Origin: Dicyema japonicum
Lineage: Eukaryota; Dicyemida; Rhombozoa; Dicyemidae
Length of the DNA stretch: 22,079 nt
Direction of reading: 5' to 3'
Assembly (NCBI GenBank): GCA_011109175.1
Contig: RDEW01000143.1
Location: 2,459-24,537, forward strand
Shown here: positions 9,961 to 19,698 of the stretch, piece by piece
How the letters are laid out: the number at the start of each line of letters is the position of its first letter
Numbering within the stretch: the first letter of the stretch is position 1
Notes under the pieces: generated by a model
The model's input: the letters and a program-made list of their open reading frames with translations, nothing else
Told to the model about the DNA's origin: nothing
The model's database searches: none
Program-made: the position numbers and the translations under genes

Positions 9961-10617
9961 CTTTTCAGAAATATGTAACAAGTTATTAGCGGCGTAGGAC
10001 AAGTTGTTGAATTGCACTTTTGAAATACTTTCTCACTAAAGGTCTACAAAAAGATGAACGTTGTAAGTCCACTTGTTCGGAAGACCCTTTTAAATTTGGA
10101 TTACAATTGCGACAGTCTACCAGCGACGGTACTAGATTAGTTCATGTTGCGTAGAGACTCAAGCCTTGCCACAAGTAAAATGAGAAAATGACCAATTCGA
10201 ACTCGAAGATGTTAAATGTACGAAATTTCTTTAGTTCAAAGCTTTGTGTGTCCGAGTTTTCAGAGTCTTCCATTTAACGATAAGACGTCACCACCAATAC
10301 ATTTTCACTATGGCCAAAGCGGTGCAGCCTGAAAAATCAACAGCAACGCCACCCTCCTATACTGTCCTGTTGCTACAAACTCCTATAGTCCATCTAACCT
10401 TCTCCCTCTCAAGACAACTCCCAATCCATGTCCCCGTAGAATGGTTTACGGTCGTTATGGAGCATAACTACCGGACTAAAAATCACCGAAATCAAATATA
10501 AAAGCAAATCTAACAAAAAACAGTAAAAGACTAATTTTCATTCAAAAAAGACTTCATTTTCACAATACTATTTTCACGGTCCCATGGAGCAACATTATTA
10601 TTGAGATCAAACGTATT
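9961..10617. other. No assignable gene
   Basis: An open frame at 10244-10501 (85 codons) has no motif I recognise. Its composition is richer in Thr and Pro than the surroundings. The rest is AT-rich. Confidence 0.4.
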
Positions 10618-11066
10618 CTAAATGACCACAAAGCCAACCTGAGAGGCTCTTTCCATCAACTCATTCAGTTCATTGTCAGTAAGGTCTTTATATACGTCGC
10701 TTTCATCATCACACAACAGTGCCAAGTGCTCGGAGATCTCAAAAATTGACGAAATTGAATCCTTAAGTGAGACAGAATGCTACAAATGATCGACGCACAG
10801 AGTCGTCCATAAACTTCATAGGAATATTGTAGAAACACTCGCTAAAGTCACTCCAACCTTCCTCGGAATTGGTCTTATTCCGTTACTTAGATTAAGTACC
10901 TCGATTTTAAGGGGGAGTAAGTTTTTTTCAGATTATCATGATCTTCTTCCGTTAATTCAACCACTATGAGAATAAAAAAACCAAATTTACTTTCTTTTGT
11001 GTGATCCTCTGGGATAAATCCAAAGTACTCGTCATAATTATCTCGCATAATGAGCTCAACAAAATA
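10618..11066 (-). pseudogene. Unidentified decayed protein-coding frame
   Basis: Read on the minus strand, 11066-10887 is open and reads NYDEYFGFIPEDHTKE and VVELTEEDHDNLKKTYSPLK. In the neighbouring frame, IEVLNLSNGIRPIPRKVGVT and LASVSTIFL continue without a gap. A third frame gives MKFMDDSVRRSFVAF, and the piece ending at 10618 reads SLKDSISSIFEISEHLALLC followed by the acidic DDESDVYKDLTDNELNELM. Together they look like one acidic, helix-rich protein of about 145 residues with two or three frameshifts or stops. I do not recognise the family. It could be a transposon protein or a host pseudogene. Each piece is under 60 codons, so length filters would miss it. Confidence 0.4.
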
Positions 11067-11640
11067 CTAAAAATTAAATACACTCCCGCTAATTTATTTT
11101 AGATATTAATTATTAATTTAGAAAAAATTTATTTAAATTGTTTATAAAGATTTCAGATCGATTGCTTCTCTTTAAAGATTTCGGACAAAAACAATGGGCA
11201 AGGTTTTCTGCGTTTCTTCAATGAACCAGTAATTAAAATTTCAATTCCAATAATCTATTTTTTAAATTTTATTAATAATTGTTTCTGAAGTCACTAATTC
11301 GGATATACGCTGCATTATGTCTTTCTATCGGCCAGTTCTCTTTCCAGTACTTATGCGAGGTCAATGTGGCATTGTTAAAGGAGCTTTGTTTTTTAACTAA
11401 CTTTTACTTTATTAAAAAAATGTAAAAAGGGTATTTATTTTAGGTTTCTTACACCAAGTCCTGCCATAGTTTGGAGTCTCCTCTGCGATCTCAGACCACT
11501 CTTTTGGTTTATTTCATGCTGCGACATACGAGTGAAAAATAGCATCTCTCTTTTAGTCTGCAATTTTTTTCTATCACTTCTCTGATCGACAATGATAACA
11601 GATCGTCGTCCTCATCTAACGTCTCGCCGAGCGTTTGTGT
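11067..11640. other. AT-rich spacer, no gene seen
   Basis: Runs of A/T dominate to about 11460. From 11460 the base composition becomes more even, leading into the RT fragment, but no motif is readable before about 11640. Confidence 0.5.
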
Positions 11641-12392
11641 AGGGCGATCTTGATCCTTGCTCTTCGATTTTTCAACAAGCAAGATCAAACGTTCCTTGTA
11701 TGCAGTGTAATAGCACTATGAGTCTTGTGAAATTTGGCTGAGGTGTCCTTCAGGGTTCAGTGCTCAGTCCTCTATTATTCAACATTATAATGAGTGGGTT
11801 GCCTTGCCCAGAAAACCAACGTATAGAAATCTTGATATACGCGGATGACGTCATAATTTATGATGTCTTTTTAAACCCTTTGGTATCTGAAAAAGGTTGA
11901 AGACGTACATGGACTAGATCTAACCTAAAAAACTCGATGCAAGACATATTTCGGAAGAAGACTATGAAATACCTTGGCCTCCTAATTGACGAAAGAGGTA
12001 ATTTTATGAAACATGCCAAAATACAAAAAAACGCTACGAACGCTTTGTTCTGGGTTATAAAATTAAAGCTCGAGTCAGAGACCTTTGTTTATGTCTTCAA
12101 CTCCGCAATACTTCCTAGAATGTTACATGGTTTAGAAGGATGGTACGACTCATAAAGGAGAAATTTAATTTTAAAGAAATTTGAGAAAACGCGTAATTTT
12201 GACCTAAAGCTTGCTTTCGGGATAAGTCCACGTATGCAATTCCCCTATGGTTGAAAGGAAAAATGTGCAAAGTTAACGGAACTATCGAAAATCTTATTTG
12301 AAATTTCGTAAACCGCATTAAAGTATCTGCTACTTACTTTCAGAGACGACCCTGTGTTTAGAGATTTCTTGGGGAGACTTATCTTTTCATAA
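11641..12392 (+). pseudogene. RT palm and thumb of a second Jockey-type LINE, internally deleted
   Basis: One frame runs from about 11641 to a TAA at 12390-12392 with several in-frame stops (TAG near 11640, TGA near 11742 and 11898, TAA near 12153 and two more). It shows motif B, GVLQGSVLSPLLFNI, motif C, ILIYADDVIIYD, then KYLGLLIDERGNFMKH, the thumb FVYVFNSAILPRMLHGLEGW and a tail with KLAFGISPRM. Spacing between YADD and YLG is about 40 residues against about 68 in the 2.2-kb copy, so a segment of roughly 30 codons is missing. It is related to but clearly different from the element at 1909-6025. It is unusual that so old a copy kept one frame, with decay mainly by stops. Confidence 0.8.
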
Positions 12393-12407
12393 TACTTCCT
12401 TTATCAC

Positions 12408-12867
12408 TTAATTTCCAGTGTTTACTTTATAATAACTTATTTGACTGGTGCCCACGTGATTTTCTATAGAGACACCATCCTCAAGTAGGATGAAGTCAAC
12501 CAAAGACTTACAGACTCCGATCTCGTACTTCACGGAAATCACTTTTTCCTCAGTGGCATAATCATCTGACACGACATCTTTGAGAGTATCCACCATTCTA
12601 TCCATTTCTTTATAGTCCTTGTTACTTAAGGTCCAAAGAAATTCGTTGCCATTTTTAGTGACTTGGAACATGGAATTTGCTTTATCCAGTTTTCCATTGT
12701 ACATCCACGTTATATTGAGATTCCTCGGAGAATCGACCTTTTCCCTTGCATTTAACTTTAGAAAAATGACTTTGAGAGATTATCACATCCCCACTATTGA
12801 CATAAATCTTGACTGATCTCAACGTATCGAGAATAACTGGTTGATCTGCAAATTTGAATTCTAGCAA
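12408..12867 (-). pseudogene. Unidentified frameshifted reading frame, weakly Ig-like
   Basis: The frame 12867-12682 reads DQPVILDTLRSVKIYVNSGD and KVKCKGKGRF. In the next frame, overlapping it, SPRNLNITWMYNGKLDKA continues to a stop at 12408, through FQVTKNGNEFLWTLSNKDYK and VVSDDYATEEK. Joined, a Cys is followed about a dozen residues later by ITWMYNGK, which resembles the Cys-Trp core of an immunoglobulin-like domain, but I cannot confirm it. The frames overlap so no intron fits between them; one indel would join them. It lies convergent to the RT fragment ending at 12392. It may be a host pseudogene. Confidence 0.35.
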
Positions 12868-13559
12868 CCATAAGACGAGACAGTGAAATGTTGCCTGTAC
12901 TCTATTAGCGGTTCTTTATTCCTCACAGGAGTAGACAAATTCAAATATCTCTTATATGTTTGTTTGGATTTGATTTCCAGGAAGTCGGAAGTAGAATGAC
13001 ACAAATTGGTGGTCTCTTTCGTACAAGATTTGGTCATAATCCTTCAAATTTATCAAACCGCATTCATTGTTGCAAAAATAAGCATGGCGAGAAAACGAGA
13101 GAAGTATTCAGGTGTAGTTTCACATCCCTTCCGTGTGGGAAGATCGTGATTAACTCTGAGCACTGGAAAACCTCATTGATTCCACTCTATTTGAATTTGA
13201 TGAGATCATTTCCATTTATACATATATAATTGAAGGTAGAGTCATTTATACAAAATATTTGAAGTACACGTAAATCTCCACGGCAACCAGTATTGAGAGA
13301 GAGGAAATGTCCCGTGGTTCCGATTAGAATCCATTATTAGCACCAGATTATCGATATTGCGTTGCCTCTCACGATTGTAACGGAGATCAACTGGAGAACC
13401 CAACCGGTCTCACGTTCTTCGTTACTTTTAGTTTAGCTAGCATCCAAGTTTCCTTAGAAAACATAGCGATTTCACACTTATTCCTCACGTTGTCTCGACC
13501 ACAATGGGATAGAACGCGAATCGGTCTCGTAGCGCTTCGTATTTCTTCTCCTTAGCCTT
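12868..13559. other. No assignable gene
   Basis: The 89-codon plus frame at 12960-13229 has several Cys and basic residues but no family I recognise. From about 13440 the sequence may be the decayed upstream part of the RT fragment that follows. Confidence 0.4.
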
Positions 13560-14130
13560 CATCGTTTTTTCCGCGACATGGAGTGTGTCTATGACTCCCC
13601 GCTTCCTATTAGAAAGACTTTTTCAATACTTGGAGTCATCCTGGATACCCTACTCACATTCACCCATCAAGTGGACCTAGTAACCGCGAGGATTCAAAAG
13701 AAAATTGGAATTCTCAAGGCTTTCACTCACTTTCCAGTATCCTCCTGCCCATCCTCCAGTATCCTCCTGCCCATCGCTAGAGCTTCTACCTAGTATCGAG
13801 TACGCCTGTGCTGCATAGATTGGCCCTTTATTAATATCGGCACAGAGCAAGCTGGAGGTTTTACAAAATCGATGTCTAATGATTTTATTAAGATCGACAA
13901 AATGATGATTCTATTGAATCGTTGAAAAAGACGTCCACCTCGTTACTGCGGAGAACAATAAACGTCCACCAATCGTGGAATACCTTACGGAACGTAGCTG
14001 AGACTTCCTCAAGATTGCAAAGTTTCCTGACCATCCCCTCGGACCGCACATCAGATTATATATGGACGCTTGCCCGAGAAATGAGAAGTAACCTTCCTCG
14101 CTGTGGAGATTAATCCAGGACTTCAGAACT
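13560..14130 (+). pseudogene. RT thumb and C-terminal fragment of a LINE, frameshifted
   Basis: The plus strand reads PIRKTFSILGVILDTLLTFT and VTARIQKKIGILKAF, the LGVxLDxxLTFxxH ... A..RLGILKR pattern after the RT palm. After a local duplication of TCCAGTATCCTCCTGCCCAT, near 13735-13774, another frame gives LLPSIEYACAA and KLEVLQNRCLMILLRS (LRPxLEYAxxxWxP ... KLExVQxRxLRxIL). A third gives NDDSIESLKKTSTSLLRRTI to a TAA at 14111-14113. Beyond it, AT-rich sequence (ATGAAATAAATTAATTATT near 14216) may be the element's 3' tail. This thumb differs from both the 2.2-kb and 12-kb types. Confidence 0.7.
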
Positions 14131-14261
14131 AATAGCAGGAGAAGGACTGGTGTAAACACCGGGCTCACTAAATCAGAAGATAACATTTATCTTCTTTCTC
14201 GTGATTTCGGGGTTAATGAAATAAATTAATTATTAAAAAACAATCTCGAGAAAACATAAAA

Positions 14262-14699
14262 TTAGTTAAGTTTCCCTAGTGCCGTATTCCGAACCATTCT
14301 CTCCGTTAGCTTCGACCATGATCTTCTGTTGCGCACTAATTCTCTTAGGTAGTCCAGGTCGTCCGCTATTTCCATTATAATATCAGATGCTGTCCACACC
14401 CTTTTAAAAGTAGTGAATCAGGTTCTGATGGACTGCAAATCAGAGACCATAATGTCGGCAGGCCGACGGGAGTATAAAAAGATGGAATTTTCCAAACAGT
14501 TCTGTTCAGTGTACGGTCGTTTTTGTCTCTTGTAGACAACACACAGAGACGTCATATTTGGTTACATCGCATACCAGTCGGTGTTTCTTGCAAGGTTAAT
14601 CAAGTCCACTGCAATTGAAAGATCCCAGAGTGAACGGAGAATTCGGTAAGGAATACGAACAAGATATACTGGAATAGTGGTGTCGTCACCACCTCAACC
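14262..14699 (-). pseudogene. Internally deleted RTE/CR1-like LINE: endonuclease start joined to RT tail
   Basis: On the minus strand, 14566-14521 encodes KYDVSVCCLQETK, with the catalytic Glu of the endonuclease present. After a stop, FILPSACRHYGL and FAVHQ follow to about 14430. About 25 bases further on, ADDLDYLRELVRNRRSW and then KLTERMVRNTALGKL run to a TAA at 14264-14262; this is the C-terminal tail seen also at 8790-8842. Roughly the whole of EN after its second motif and all of the RT are missing. The 16-base motif CGTCACCACCTCAACC ends at 14699, next to the outer edge. It is the same family as 7351-8842. Confidence 0.7.
14684..14699 (+). repeat. 16-base motif CGTCACCACCTCAACC, second copy
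   Basis: Exact match to 8916-8931. It sits at the boundary between the deleted LINE and AT-rich DNA rich in ATAAATAAAT, so it probably marks one end of that element family. Confidence 0.6.
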
Positions 14700-14961
14700 A
14701 ATGTATAAAATAAATAAATTTAATTAAAATTAATAATAAAATTTTTACTCGACACGTGTTTATTATTCTTGTTGGTTTATGGGTTTATTGTCAAGAGCAT
14801 GGAAAGCATTTTTTATGCCATGAAATATTCAGAGTTTATAGTCAACTCAGAAGGGAACTATTTTGTTCATAATGTCGATTGTAATCAACTGTGACAAAAT
14901 AAAAAAATAAATAAAATTATTCCAACGACCAAGTGTAAAACCAAATTAACTACTTCCTTGA

Positions 14962-15213
14962 TCCTATCGTGTTCCAGAAGAAATTTCACCGAAGGACAGT
15001 GATGCATGTGACGTTTTCATGAGAGCTAAGATCGATTCCAGAAGGAAAAGGTATTTCATTTTTTTATTTTTAGATTGCATGGGCGAGGTAAAAAGTACAC
15101 ACACGTTTTTGTTGGATACTTCCGATGATTGTTTAAGTTGGCCACTGAAAGTTACGAAGACACTTGTCAAATCAAATATTCCTCTCTATAAGATGAGCCA
15201 TCCTTCTTGTTAA
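14962..15213 (+). other. Unidentified small open frame
   Basis: The frame opens after a TGA at 14959-14961, has an ATG at 15019, and ends with TAA at 15211-15213. It reads EISPKDSDACDVFMRAKIDS, then a hydrophobic YFIFLFLDCM, then STHTFLLDTSDDCLSWPLKV. It is not obviously a transposon protein. GT...AG-like borders around the T-rich stretch 15050-15073 could even mark a tiny intron, but I see nothing to support one. An overlapping minus frame (15170-14964) looks like its shadow. I do not recognise it. Confidence 0.25.
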
Positions 15214-15427
15214 ACTTTTTTAAAGAGTAAACATACCCATTACCATGTGAAACAAATTCCAGGATTTGCGTGAAACAGATTTCCACCGAATAAATAAATG
15301 AAATTATTTGCCGCTTAAGGTTTCTCATAAAAATAATAGTAATGGTGGACAATATATTTGTTTATTGTTGACCAAGAGCAAATTAGAGGGAACATGTACA
15401 TAATTTCTTTGACGGGGAATGTTGCCG

Positions 15428-15655
15428 TTCCAAATTGATCGATTTTGTGAATTGTATGTTGACGAATTAATGTCGGGAATAAAGGCTTCGGTTGTAAAAA
15501 ACAAAAAAGAATAGAATTCTTTTCTATAATTGGACAACCACCTCACTTGGTTGTCACAAGATGGGGTAGTTGGCTACCCGCAGCAAAATATTACTCTGAA
15601 TCTTCCTGAAAAAGTTCAGATTGTTTCAGAATTTAGCAGAGACGGAGTATTGTGA
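15428..15655 (+). pseudogene. hAT-type transposase fragment
   Basis: The plus strand reads FCELYVDELMSGIKASVVKN to a TAG at about 15513. One frame over it continues KRIEFFSIIGQPPHLVVTRW, then GSWLPAAKYYSE. After a TGA the next frame gives NLPEKVQIVSEFSRDGVL. The series KxSxVKNKxR ... PPxPVVTRWGSWLxAAxYYxENLxxVxxIVxxF is a recognisable block of transposases in one large animal hAT group, located before the catalytic Glu region. Catalytic residues are not in this fragment. Minus-strand frames over 15167-15546 are shadows of it. No terminal repeats are visible nearby; the hAT end at 286 is too far away to be assumed part of it. Confidence 0.65.
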
Positions 15656-17329
15656 TTGTAAAACCGACTTTTTTTATAACTACTTGATATGAAAATAAAT
15701 AATGCTATTTTTTCTATTTTTCCAAAAAATTTGCTACTTTCCGGTTGCTTTAGTAAGGAAACTGGTGTCCTTTTGGCTGAGAAGACATCGATGGGAAGAG
15801 ACATAAATTAGAGACATGTCCATTCCGCATGGGTTTTTGAGCAGACATTTGAACTAGAGTGGTCTTTTCAGGTTCAGATAGATTTCAAGACAATATTCTT
15901 CCCAACCATAGAATAGTAGAGATTGGTTTCAAATTTTATTTGCTTCTCTTCGACCAACCAAACGATTATACTCATCAAGAAGGCCAATCCTTATTATTCA
16001 CGTAGGAAAGGGCATCCACCGGACATGTGAGTGAATGCTTATCTTAAGTATCGATGACTTTGTTCTGACATATCCACGATTGGGTGAAGACATCAAACGC
16101 ATCAGAAAGAACAATTAAAGGAAATCGAATATAACAAACTGCGACCTCATTTCCGTTAACGGCGGTATTATCGAAATAAATAATCAAGATATTTCGCACA
16201 CATTCGGTATGTACTCCTGCGTTCACTCAACTGTCGACAATTTCAACTCATGGGAATATTCATTTATTGACGCGTAGTCCAAATCACTCAATTGAGACTT
16301 GAATTAGCTCATGAATGAAATTCTCCATAAGAATTCAACCTTGTTATTGTGAAATAGCTCTTGTTTTGCTTTTGGTACTTTGTGAGTGAAGTATTGAGCG
16401 CTAGTAGAGTGAGTTGATGACTTAACAGTTCAACTTCCTTAAATATACGCGTTACGATTGAATACACACATTTGTGTTAAACCAAGTGATTAATTAATCA
16501 GATGCTTTAGGAGGTGTCGTACCTTTGTCTACTCAGCTTCATGATTGTTGAAGGCCCTTGTTTCCTTCTCGTGATCATTAAACGATGACAGACCTAGAAT
16601 ACATTGAAAACCTAAAGTTTTATATAAAAGAAGCGTCTGGTCACATAGGATCCAGATTTGAATCCAGTCCAGCTGTAATTGGAAAAACTTGGAGGATAAT
16701 CTATCACAAGTTCCCATTTCTGTGCACGTGATTGCCGTCAGAGAATTTGACAAATTATTATACAAGACAGTGATCCGTAATTAAGGGACTAAATATGATT
16801 GTGGTGACCTCCTTCTAGCACACTTCATGTTTTTATCGCCTTGTTAGAGATTTTCATCTTTAACCTTTGGTTCATTCAGCGATGTAGGATCTTATTGAAG
16901 GTCAGTACCCGTTTGCTGCTTGAAGAGACCAAATGAATCAAGAATATTAGTAAATATAACTTAATGCTTATCAAATCCGATTTTTCTTTACGTGGACTTG
17001 GTTTTGCATACACAATCAAGATTTCACTGATCAACAATATTCAGGAGGTAGATTTGATAGAAAACATTAGGACAGACTTGTCATAGAGAACAGGCCACGT
17101 GGAAAGAAGATCTTATTGGTTTGTGGCTAACAGAATTTCCTAAAAAATTAAACTTATAATTGCCTCTCCCAGGTGGAGATTCGCTCAGTCAAAACCAATG
17201 TTCTACCGAGTCAATTCACTATACAGCTCAGCTCTCGGTATAGAGAGCAGTACAAGTTTATGATTTTCTACTTTTTCCATTGATAGATTTTTTACTCAGG
17301 GAAACTATAGATGTTAAACGAATTCCTTC
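15656..17329. other. Long stretch with no recognisable gene
   Basis: Short frames only. A plus-strand piece near 16586-16730 reads MTDLEYIENLKFYIKEASGH and looks somewhat protein-like, but is interrupted and unidentified. A small inverted repeat with ACCGAG/CTCGGT arms lies near 17207-17240. Nothing else stands out. Confidence 0.5.
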
Positions 17330-17640
17330 ACTTTTGTAAAGAAAGCAGAAACCCATTCTTCTATACCTGTTCCAGACAAAAGAAATTCGGTTGGCTCTTA
17401 AGTTCCTTCAAAATCGATTTCCTGTACTAGCGCGAAGGAAGGGGCTTCCGGGCGGTGCTGGGTACAATGGAAGACCAAGACGTAAGATGATCATCTAACT
17501 GTTCGGTGAATGAGAAATTCCAGATCACAGTACATGTGACTAACTACCAACGAGATACAGAAAAGTTCCAAGAGACATCATCTTGGCCCATACTATGTCT
17601 TTCTCTCCTGTCGATTTATTTGTTATAAATAATCATTAAA
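17330..17640 (+). other. Possible LINE tail remnant
   Basis: Broken plus frames read LALKFLQNRFPVLARRKGLP and GGAGYNGRPRRKMII. Then LPTRYRKVPRDIILAHTMSF loosely resembles the WNSLPxxxRxAPTLxxF tail that ends many LINE RT proteins. The match is weak, so I list it only as a candidate. Confidence 0.25.
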
Positions 17641-17758
17641 CTAAAAAAATATTTAATTTCTTAAATATATAATTTTCCGTGGTTCTGTCCACCTATGTTG
17701 TAACTCAGGCTTCCCATTAAGCATACAAAATTATTTATAATTTAATAATAAATTAAAT

Positions 17759-17950
17759 ATGTTTTTAAAGTCACAGTTTTTCGTAATCTATACTGTCAAT
17801 ACTGGATTGCAAGATTATATGAACAGAATCGAACAACGGTTGATCAAGCTGATTTTCCAACTTCCAACAGAATCATTAGAGATAAGAGATATGGAGCATT
17901 TGAAAGTCAAGATTCCTGAGCAGAAAGACCGTTATAGGTCCATCTGCTAA
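17759..17950 (+). pseudogene. Probable RT thumb remnant of a LINE
   Basis: The frame reads QDYMNRIEQRLIKLIFQLPT and then MEHLKVKIPEQKDRYRSI to a TAA at 17948-17950. This fits the LxxIQxRALRLIFGLP ... LxxLxxLPLEQRR pattern after the RT thumb. The start is undefined; AT-rich DNA borders it at about 17760, as expected of a 5'-truncated insertion. Confidence 0.45.
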
Positions 17951-18036
17951 TATAAATGAGAGGTTTCGGTACTTTTGTAATACATGCTTCACAAAATAAG
18001 ACTCTAAATGAATTAATGAAATTTTTTAATGAATAA

Positions 18037-18473
18037 ATGGCAGGCTTCCCGGCAGTACTAAAGCCTGTGGGATTGAACCGCGGAGATGGGAAAAGACCGG
18101 ATGAATTAACTATCTTTCAGTTCACTGAGGGAAAATCGCTCGTATGGACTGCACTGTTGTGGATTCTTTCTCGAACTCGATGATACTCAGTTTGGCGCAG
18201 TCTGTTGGATCGGCAGCTGATCTGGCCGATAAAATCAAGACTAAAAAATATGGCGAAATTGGAAACCGCTACTGTTTTGTACCGGTAGCAATCGAGATTT
18301 CTGGTGCGGCCGTAAGTATTACAGCCTCATTCTTAAAGGAAATCCGGGTGAAATCGGCCCACCGTAAGAAAAACGTGCGGCGAGCGGTCTGGCTGAGGCA
18401 ACAAATTGGGATTGCAATTGTCCACGGAAACGCTTACTCTGTAATGTCAGCAGCCGCTCTTCCCGATAGTTAA
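18037..18473 (+). pseudogene. Restriction-like endonuclease domain of an R2/R4-type RT polyprotein, copy A
   Basis: The first frame reads [20 protein letters not shown] and continues [17 protein letters not shown]. One base is missing just before the next catalytic Asp, and the next frame resumes [20 protein letters not shown], then KYGEIGNRYCFVPVAIEISG, VRRAVWLRQQIGIAIVHGNA and SVMSAAALPDS to a TAA at 18471-18473. The GDGKRPDxxT ... VWDxTxxDSF block is the PD-(D/E)XK core of the C-terminal nuclease in RLE-type LINEs. RxAWLRQxIxIAxxxGNAxSV is its conserved end. The copy is truncated at 5' right at AGFPAVL. Confidence 0.8.
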
Positions 18474-18598
18474 TAAATAATATTTTATTGTTAATAAATT
18501 CTTAATTTGTAGAAAAAAAATTAATGAAAAAATTTAAAAAATTGAACAATCCGAATTTGTAAATATTAATATTATTTTTTTTTAAATAAAGAAGAAGC

Positions 18599-18764
18599 GC
18601 CGGAAGGGGACCACGTCATGCTGCTCTGAATGATGTGATCGTCAGAGCTCTGAAGGCTTCAGGCTTCCCAGCACAGCTTGAACCAGTGGGTCTTGATCGA
18701 GGAGATGGGAAGAGACCTGACGGGATGACCCTTTTCCCCTTCACGTCTGGAAGATCTTTGGTCT
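18599..18764 (+). pseudogene. Restriction-like endonuclease fragment, copy B
   Basis: One uninterrupted frame reads [20 protein letters not shown], then [20 protein letters not shown] and [14 protein letters not shown], ending at the N at 18765. It keeps the start of the nuclease core intact and is the best-preserved of the four copies over this part. It begins inside the upstream [10 protein letters not shown] block, so it is 5'-truncated. The abrupt change to AT-rich DNA at the N could be a true insertion or an assembly join. Together with copies A and D it lies head to tail. Confidence 0.85.
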
Positions 18765-18821
18765 NTATTAAATTTTGTGATTAATTTTAAATAATAATAA
18801 TTTTAAAAAGTTTTTATACAC

Positions 18822-18971
18822 CGCGCAGAGGTCAAGATTGTCCCGATTGTAATCAGTTGGGATGGACATTCGTGGAAGTATGCCAGATCTTTGAATATAA
18901 GTGAAAGAACGTATGCGTATGTTCAATCGCTGGTAATCAAGAATACTTTGGAGAGTATGATTGTATCATAA
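18822..18971 (+). pseudogene. Possible C-terminal segment of another RT polyprotein
   Basis: The frame reads RAEVKIVPIVISWDGHSWKY, then ISERTYAYVQSLVIKNTLES to a TAA at 18969-18971. The KIVPIVI...WDG ... YIQSxVLKKTLES pattern occurs at the C-terminus of some R2-like RT polyproteins. It is not the same family as copies A-D, which have VPVAIE...G in the comparable place. It starts right after AT-rich DNA. Confidence 0.4.
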
Positions 18972-19260
18972 AGGAATCAAGTCGAAGTTTTGCGGTGTTA
19001 TGATAAACTTAATGAAGGGATAAAGGATATTCACTCTCGGTCTGATTAGAAAGAAATCCAAGAGAAGAGTGTGAGCGAAGTGATGACAATATATATTGAG
19101 GAAAAGGAATGTAGTTGCTCAAAAAGGAAACGAATTGGATAGACAACATTTTAATTAGAATTAACTTTTTAAGATAAAAAGGGAATAATTGTTTTATTTT
19201 GAAAAGTTAATTAAATTTTGCGGTTTTTCTTCAAAGCCTTTATTTGATAATAAATATTGT

Positions 19261-19698
19261 CATAAATTTAATTGCTGTCATGATTGCAAGCGTGATTCGC
19301 TCAAATGACCAGCAGCGCTCACGGGGGTCTCCTGATCGTGTATAAATCCGATTCCCTAGACGAGTCAAGAATTCCAGAGTCGCAGGCGTAATGAACCAGA
19401 CGTCTCAACGGCGATCGGAACGAACAAAAAATCATTGAGTAGGATCGTGTACTTTGCAAGTTTCAACCTCTCGGCCTCTTCAGTGGCAGAACAGGCTCAA
19501 GAGGCATTCTGGAGTAGGTCGCAAGGGCTAATGTGTTGGTGCAGGTGACGTTCCAGGCTGTTTCAAAAAGAAAGATTGTCATCACATCCGGTCTTTTTCC
19601 GTCACACCTGCAAAGACCAACTAGTTCAAGCATCGAAGAGTATCCGGCAGCGTCCAAAGCTCACCTAACTACTTTGTTCAAGGGCATGTGTCTGCACT
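19261..19698 (-). pseudogene. Restriction-like endonuclease domain, copy C (inverted)
   Basis: From the N at 19699 leftwards the minus strand reads LNKVVR, a stop, ALDAAGYSSMLELVGLCRCD and GKRPDVMTIFLFETAWNVTC. A frameshift near 19480 leads to ATEEAERLKLAKYTILLNDF and LFVPIAVETSG. Another near 19400 leads to TPATLEFLTRLGNRIYTRSG, DPRERCWSFERITLAIMTAI. So the whole domain to its C-terminus is present. The catalytic Asp expected in WDVTC is Asn here, and the residues between FE and W (usually GKFLV) are deleted. It is oriented against copies A, B and D. Confidence 0.8.

Noticed and set aside
10244-10501. 85-codon plus-strand ORF as a gene
   Set aside because: No motif, no codon pattern I can defend, no neighbour of related function.
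10740-10860. pogo/Tigger-type DDE transposase C-terminus on the minus strand (pattern W..IP...V..SF..C)
   Set aside because: The alternative frames join better into a different protein, and no DDE motifs are present upstream.
15167-15546. Two minus-strand ORFs over the hAT fragment
   Set aside because: The plus strand carries the recognisable transposase block, so the minus frames are shadows.
17150-17240. tRNA-like sequence on the minus strand (GGTAGAACATTGGTTTTGAC ... GCGAATCTCC)
   Set aside because: A D-arm-like start is followed too soon by the T-arm-like word, and acceptor and anticodon stems do not pair.
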